Shown piece by piece: positions 61,401-64,000 of a stretch of 64,000 nucleotides of DNA. The first letter of the stretch is position 1. Every line of letters starts with the position of its first letter. Origin of the DNA: Cardinalis cardinalis (lineage: Eukaryota > Chordata > Aves > Passeriformes > Cardinalidae); NCBI GenBank assembly GCA_014549065.1, contig JACDOX010000084.1:1150215-1214214 (forward strand), written 5' to 3'. The notes below the pieces were generated by a model that worked only from the letters and a program-made list of their open reading frames with translations, ran no database searches and was not told where the DNA came from. A program made the position numbers and the translations under genes.

Positions 61401-62754
61401 ACTACAGCTCAAGGGAGATCTCTGTGCACTGCCCCACAACCACAGATACTCAAGCTGCAAACTAAGAATAACTCTCATTGCTGATAACTTCCTGAGCTTT
61501 TTATTGAAGAATGTCTTGGAAGGAACCATTAATCTTCATATAATTTCCCTTCTGGAAATAGAAACCTTCTCTGAAAAAGTTGATCATATAATTTTTCATC
61601 ATATGGCTCACTTCAGTCCCTTCCATTGAAACATAACTGGTTCTTAGAGTTTTATTTTTTCCTGCTTTTTGTCTTCTTTAGTGTTTGTACGCCCTTTGAC
61701 CAAGTTAAAAGGTTTTTCATATTCTTTAAATTTGAAAAGAAAAGAAAACAAAACAAAAAACTCTCTATTGCTACTTTACTCTGATATTGTCTTTTAAGGG
61801 GATAATCTCATCTTCTAAGCTGCTTGTTCCGACAGTTGTCCATTATTATATGTCCAAAAAGACTCATGATTTTGTAGTTTGCAATTAAAAAACATGGCAG
61901 AGAAAAGCAATCCTTTAAATAACTACAGAAATGTGCTCTCCTCTTTAGAGTGTTCACAGTTTTTATCATGAGCAATGTCCAAATCATTAAAATCCTTCTG
62001 AGATCAAAGCTCTCACCTTACATTTCTTTTATCTCTAAAGACCTCTCTGATATACATGTCCTAAGTGCTCTGGGGAGGTATAGAAGTCTCAGCATAGCCT
62101 GACTACATTAATTATCTTGAATTTCCACCAAGCTATATACACAGCAGAGAGAGCTAGATTTCATACCTCCTTTCACCTTGCAAATCTCATGATGTATTAG
62201 GAGAGCAAAGCAGGCTTTAGTTTTAGACTGCATTCCCTTCTCAGGGTATCTTAAAGGGTCTTTGCAACAAGAAGTTGAATGGGCATAACCCAGAATCCGT
62301 GGCAACTGGTGATTTAGAAATTCAGTCTCCAGCTGATGTCTGGTGGCAATGCCTGTATGAGATTCCCAGACCCTGGACCAAAGGTTTTAACTAGAAGCAA
62401 TACTTGCCATATTTTTCCAATATTTTTCTTTTCACAGGGTTTTTAGCATCCAGGGAGCTGTGTACAAAAGACACTCAGAAATTAAATCAATTTAACTACG
62501 CATTGAGAAGACGCAATCTTTAGCTGAGCAGTTTTCATTACCTGTGCGTTTTGATACTACCACCTGACAGCGAATTTGGGTTCCAGGATAAAAAATGATG
62601 CCATGAATCTTCTGTGCAGGAAGGAAGACAACATCAGTAACTCACATACCATTTAGACCACTGCTTACATTCTTCTTCTCCTACATTCTCAGTTCATCAA
62701 GTCCCTTTTCACACCTGTATAAATCAGTAGATTACAAGACTATTTTGAACTGAG
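58433..62754. other. Unassigned sequence, no gene recognised
   Basis: Includes a perfect 28-bp palindrome at 60299-60326. A minus-strand frame from 60794 (after CTGCTTCTACTCAG) to a stop at 60455 is open for some 113 codons, beginning I-P-A-P-V-N-S-D-G-Y-V-Y-G; no donor or family is evident. At 62.0 and 62.7 kb segments flanked by splice-like sites have stops in all or nearly all frames. Confidence 0.4.
60299..60326. repeat. Perfect 28-bp palindrome, TA-rich
   Basis: The half-site TATACATACATATA is followed directly by its reverse complement with no spacer. It is part of a (TACA)/(TA)/(TGTA) simple repeat and could extrude as a cruciform. Confidence 0.92.
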
Positions 62755-62867
62755 TTCTGAGCAACCTGGTCTAGTGGAAGGTGTCTCTGCCCATGACAGG
62801 GCAATTGGAACTAGATGATCTTTAAAGTCCCTTTCAACACAAATCATAGATTCTATGATTCTATGAT
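62755..62867 (+). mobile_element. CR1 LINE 3' end, plus strand
   Basis: The terminal CR1 segment in direct orientation: 'gagcaacctggtctagtgga', 'ggtgtctctgcccatgac', 'tgatctttaaagtcccttt', then octamers ATTCTATG ATTCTATG. It is only about 110 bases long, a strongly 5'-truncated copy. Confidence 0.9.
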
Positions 62868-63390
62868 GAAAGCAGGACATGGCACAGCATCTAATCATGT
62901 CTGGCATTCCAGTTGTAACAGCCTTATCCTTGAAAACAGATCCTGAACAGCAACTAGATCATGAGCACAGCTTCCATGGTTTGATATGACAAAACAGTTT
63001 TGCTACTCCCTATTGACATCTCATTGGTTTACCTTCTAATAATTTCCTACAATGCTAACCACTGAATACTTTACCAATACCTCTAAATTATATCTAAAGT
63101 ACTAATTTTTTCCTTCTTAGATAATTATACTCTGAATTAAAATCACAGTAGGACATGTATGTCTTTGCTTCTATTTGCTGAGATTTAAGTTGCCTCACAT
63201 CTGTTCATAGATGGACNTACCATAATGTAAGCAGGATATTAAAAAAGTAATTCTTTTTCTTTCCCCTCTTTAAATATCTTAGCTTTTTTTTTAAGGATCA
63301 ACTAACTCAAGTAGCTCTTCTGTATGCCTTTATTAACTTGCAGCATGCTTTTTTAAGCATGACATGGCAACACCATTCAAAAATGAACAT

Positions 63391-63433
63391 GATCTTAAAG
63401 GTCTTTTCCAATCTCTACAAGTCTNTGATTCTA
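63391..63433 (+). mobile_element. CR1 LINE 3' terminal scrap
   Basis: 'gatcttaaaggtcttttcc' followed by 'tgattcta', the last 40 or so bases of a CR1. It is very short, so the family call is tentative. Confidence 0.6.
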
Positions 63434-64000
63434 AGAATGGCCATGATGAATCTGTTCTTCAAAAAAGACTAATCCACCACTTAGTCTGATTTCCCCTTTC
63501 TGGTTATAGTTCTTCAGGGCCTTGTTTTGCAGGCAAACGGCAAAATGATTTAGGAGATCTCTGGAAAAACAACAATTCAAATATCTAGAACACAGATCAT
63601 GCCTATGAAAAATACTAGAATGGTTAGGTCAATGTGCAAATCGTGAAGTAAAGTGTATTTCAAGTGACTGTATGCTATAGAGAGAATTCAGTTTCATTTC
63701 GGCACTATAGTCAGATTTCCACTAAGGAGATTATGCTAAATCTCTTACTGTCCTCCACTTCCAGGAGGAGAATGTGAGATACAAAACCAGTGGTGGTCCA
63801 CTATCACCGTCCATGCTGGGTCAGTAGTGTTACACCTGTGCATTGTGAGAGTTCCATCAGTTTAATGTGACAGCACAAAACATGCTAGGCTCATAGATCG
63901 GACTATGCAAAATCATGGGCAACTCTGGATCAGTGTCTACTGGAAATGGTTTCCATTTCCATCAACAATTCTCTGGTGTAAAAGTGCAATGGCTGCCTTA
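63434..64000. other. Unassigned sequence to window end
   Basis: No repeat, exon or RNA gene recognised. Confidence 0.5.

Noticed and set aside
62646..62707. Splice-like flanks (acceptor ATTTATACAG, donor AATG|GTATGT, minus strand)
   Set aside because: All three frames contain stops. It is useful as a reminder that good splice sites arise by chance here.
1..64000. CRISPR arrays, operons, phage or plasmid functions
   Set aside because: No direct-repeat/spacer arrays, ribosome-binding sites or dense collinear frames; all signs are of an avian nuclear genome.

Overview
This is nuclear DNA from a bird, most likely a songbird (Passeriformes). The evidence is the set of dispersed repeats: CR1 LINE fragments with the avian 3' octamer tail (ATTCTRTG-type), a tRNA-Ile-derived, CR1-tailed SINE of the type described in zebra finch (TguSINE1-like), and two kinds of endogenous-retrovirus LTR that resemble avian repeats. 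The sequence is AT-rich and CpG-poor, has no operon structure, and carries isolated single N calls every few hundred bases. It looks like intron or intergenic DNA. No complete gene is recognisable, and nearly all open frames are short and at chance level.

Layout. 1.44-2.65 kb holds a long CR1 fragment on the minus strand. 5.35-6.90 kb holds a second minus-strand CR1 split by a 724-bp solo LTR (5515-6238) with TG...CA ends and a near-perfect 5-bp target duplication. 6.9-30.9 kb is unique or ancient sequence with AT microsatellites, a perfect 13-bp-stem hairpin (10.07 kb), a 27-bp tandem repeat (19.39 kb) and a 130-137-bp tandem duplication (23.88-24.15 kb). 30.92-32.06 kb is a third minus-strand CR1, still translatable in pieces as degenerate reverse transcriptase, interrupted by a plus-strand SINE (31295-31433). 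43.4-44.5 kb is a decayed ERVL-like LTR with an internal imperfect repeat. 56.97-57.55 kb and 58.35-58.43 kb are more minus-strand CR1 pieces. 62.76-62.87 kb and 63.39-63.43 kb are short plus-strand CR1 3' ends.

Possible coding content. Between about 42.2 and 55.2 kb the minus strand has several short segments bounded by good splice consensus and open in one or more frames (best: 42208-42294, 42656-42717, 46180-46266, 48531-48615, 55103-55195, plus a 15-nt candidate microexon at 47631-47645). On the plus strand, 36039-36119 lies between a strong polypyrimidine acceptor and a GTAAGT donor and contains an ATG in good Kozak context. I could not match any of these to a named protein. They are hypotheses, and equally good-looking splice decoys without open frames occur in the same window. 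Nothing here works together as a pathway; the clearest story is successive layers of transposition: CR1 first, then LTR and SINE insertions into CR1 copies.
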